Shown: in pieces, positions 63,890 through 64,000 of the stretch
Layout: each line of letters opens with the position of its first letter
Position numbering within the stretch: the first letter of the stretch is position 1
NCBI GenBank assembly: GCA_029465975.1
Contig: CM055728.1
Coordinates: forward strand, 3,431,908-3,495,907
Direction: 5' to 3'
Source of the DNA: Dallia pectoralis
Lineage: Eukaryota; Chordata; Actinopteri; Esociformes; Umbridae
Length of the DNA stretch: 64,000 nucleotides
Translations under genes and position numbers: made by a program
Notes under the pieces: model-generated
Database searches by the model: none
What the model was told of the DNA's origin: nothing
What the model saw: the letters and a program-made list of their open reading frames with translations, nothing else

Positions 63890-64000
63890 TTTTTGTTCAA
63901 AAAGTGAAACTTGGATATTATATTCATTCATTTTATTTAATTGTGATGATTATAACTGACAACTAATGCAAATCCCAAAATCAGTATCTCAGAAAATTAG
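63890..64000 (+). repeat. interspersed repeat R1, third copy, cut by the window end
   Basis: It contains AAAAAGTGAAACTTGGATATT, GATGATTATAACTGACAACT and TCAGTATCTCAGAAAATTAG, as in the copy at 27521. It runs off the end of the window. Given in part: first match word AAAGTGAAACTTGG. Confidence 0.6.

Overview
This window is vertebrate nuclear DNA, almost certainly from a ray-finned (teleost) fish. It carries two spliced host genes in tandem on the + strand, separated by about 200 bp: ifrd2 (coding exons found from 5997 to 17770) and apeh (19053 to 36681). Nearly everything else is mobile or tandemly repeated DNA of the kinds typical of fish: hAT, Tc1, Harbinger-like, ISL2EU-like and IS3EU-like DNA transposons, Ty1/copia and Ty3/gypsy LTR elements, LINE and SINE fragments and minisatellites.

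Layout. 1-5996: intergenic or upstream intron, mostly hAT elements, one nested in another. 5997-17770: ifrd2; the 5' exon with the start codon was not found. One intron holds a deep nest of transposons (8632-12605) and another holds a 2.2 kb element with 9-bp target duplications (15231-17456). 19053-36681: apeh, 22 exons whose splice phases all agree and give 731 residues with an intact Ser-Asp-His triad. Its introns contain four minisatellites, a Tc1 copy, a LINE with an inverted 5' end, a large palindromic element and a hAT. 36682-39160: hAT remnants and the 3' end of a copia element on the - strand (LTR plus RNase H). 39161-54862: an IS3EU-like DNA transposon carrying an integrase-type transposase gene and a HECT-type ubiquitin ligase gene. 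54960-56236: nested hATs with perfect 8-bp duplications. 56326-59759: a decayed gypsy element. 59773-61544: a hAT with a THAP element inside it. 61545-64000: hAT and LINE pieces.

The most interesting part is 38-55 kb. The element ends at 39161 and 46120 share a terminus (TATGGAGTAAAATC) and are preceded by AGACTG and CAGTCT, which are reverse complements. The copia coding sequence is interrupted at exactly these two points. The HECT gene lies in two non-overlapping halves in opposite orientation (47323-54862 on +, 42722-41748 on -). One insertion of a two-gene transposon into a copia element, followed by one inversion (or an assembly inversion) of about 12 kb, explains all of this.

A second unusual structure is the 27-bp minisatellite in apeh intron 1. 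Each unit contains a branch-point-like CTAAC and a CTCCTAG 3' splice site, and the last unit supplies the real acceptor of exon 2. The host genes work independently: IFRD2 is a HEAT/armadillo-like translational and transcriptional regulator, and APEH is a cytosolic serine peptidase that removes N-acylated amino acids from peptides.
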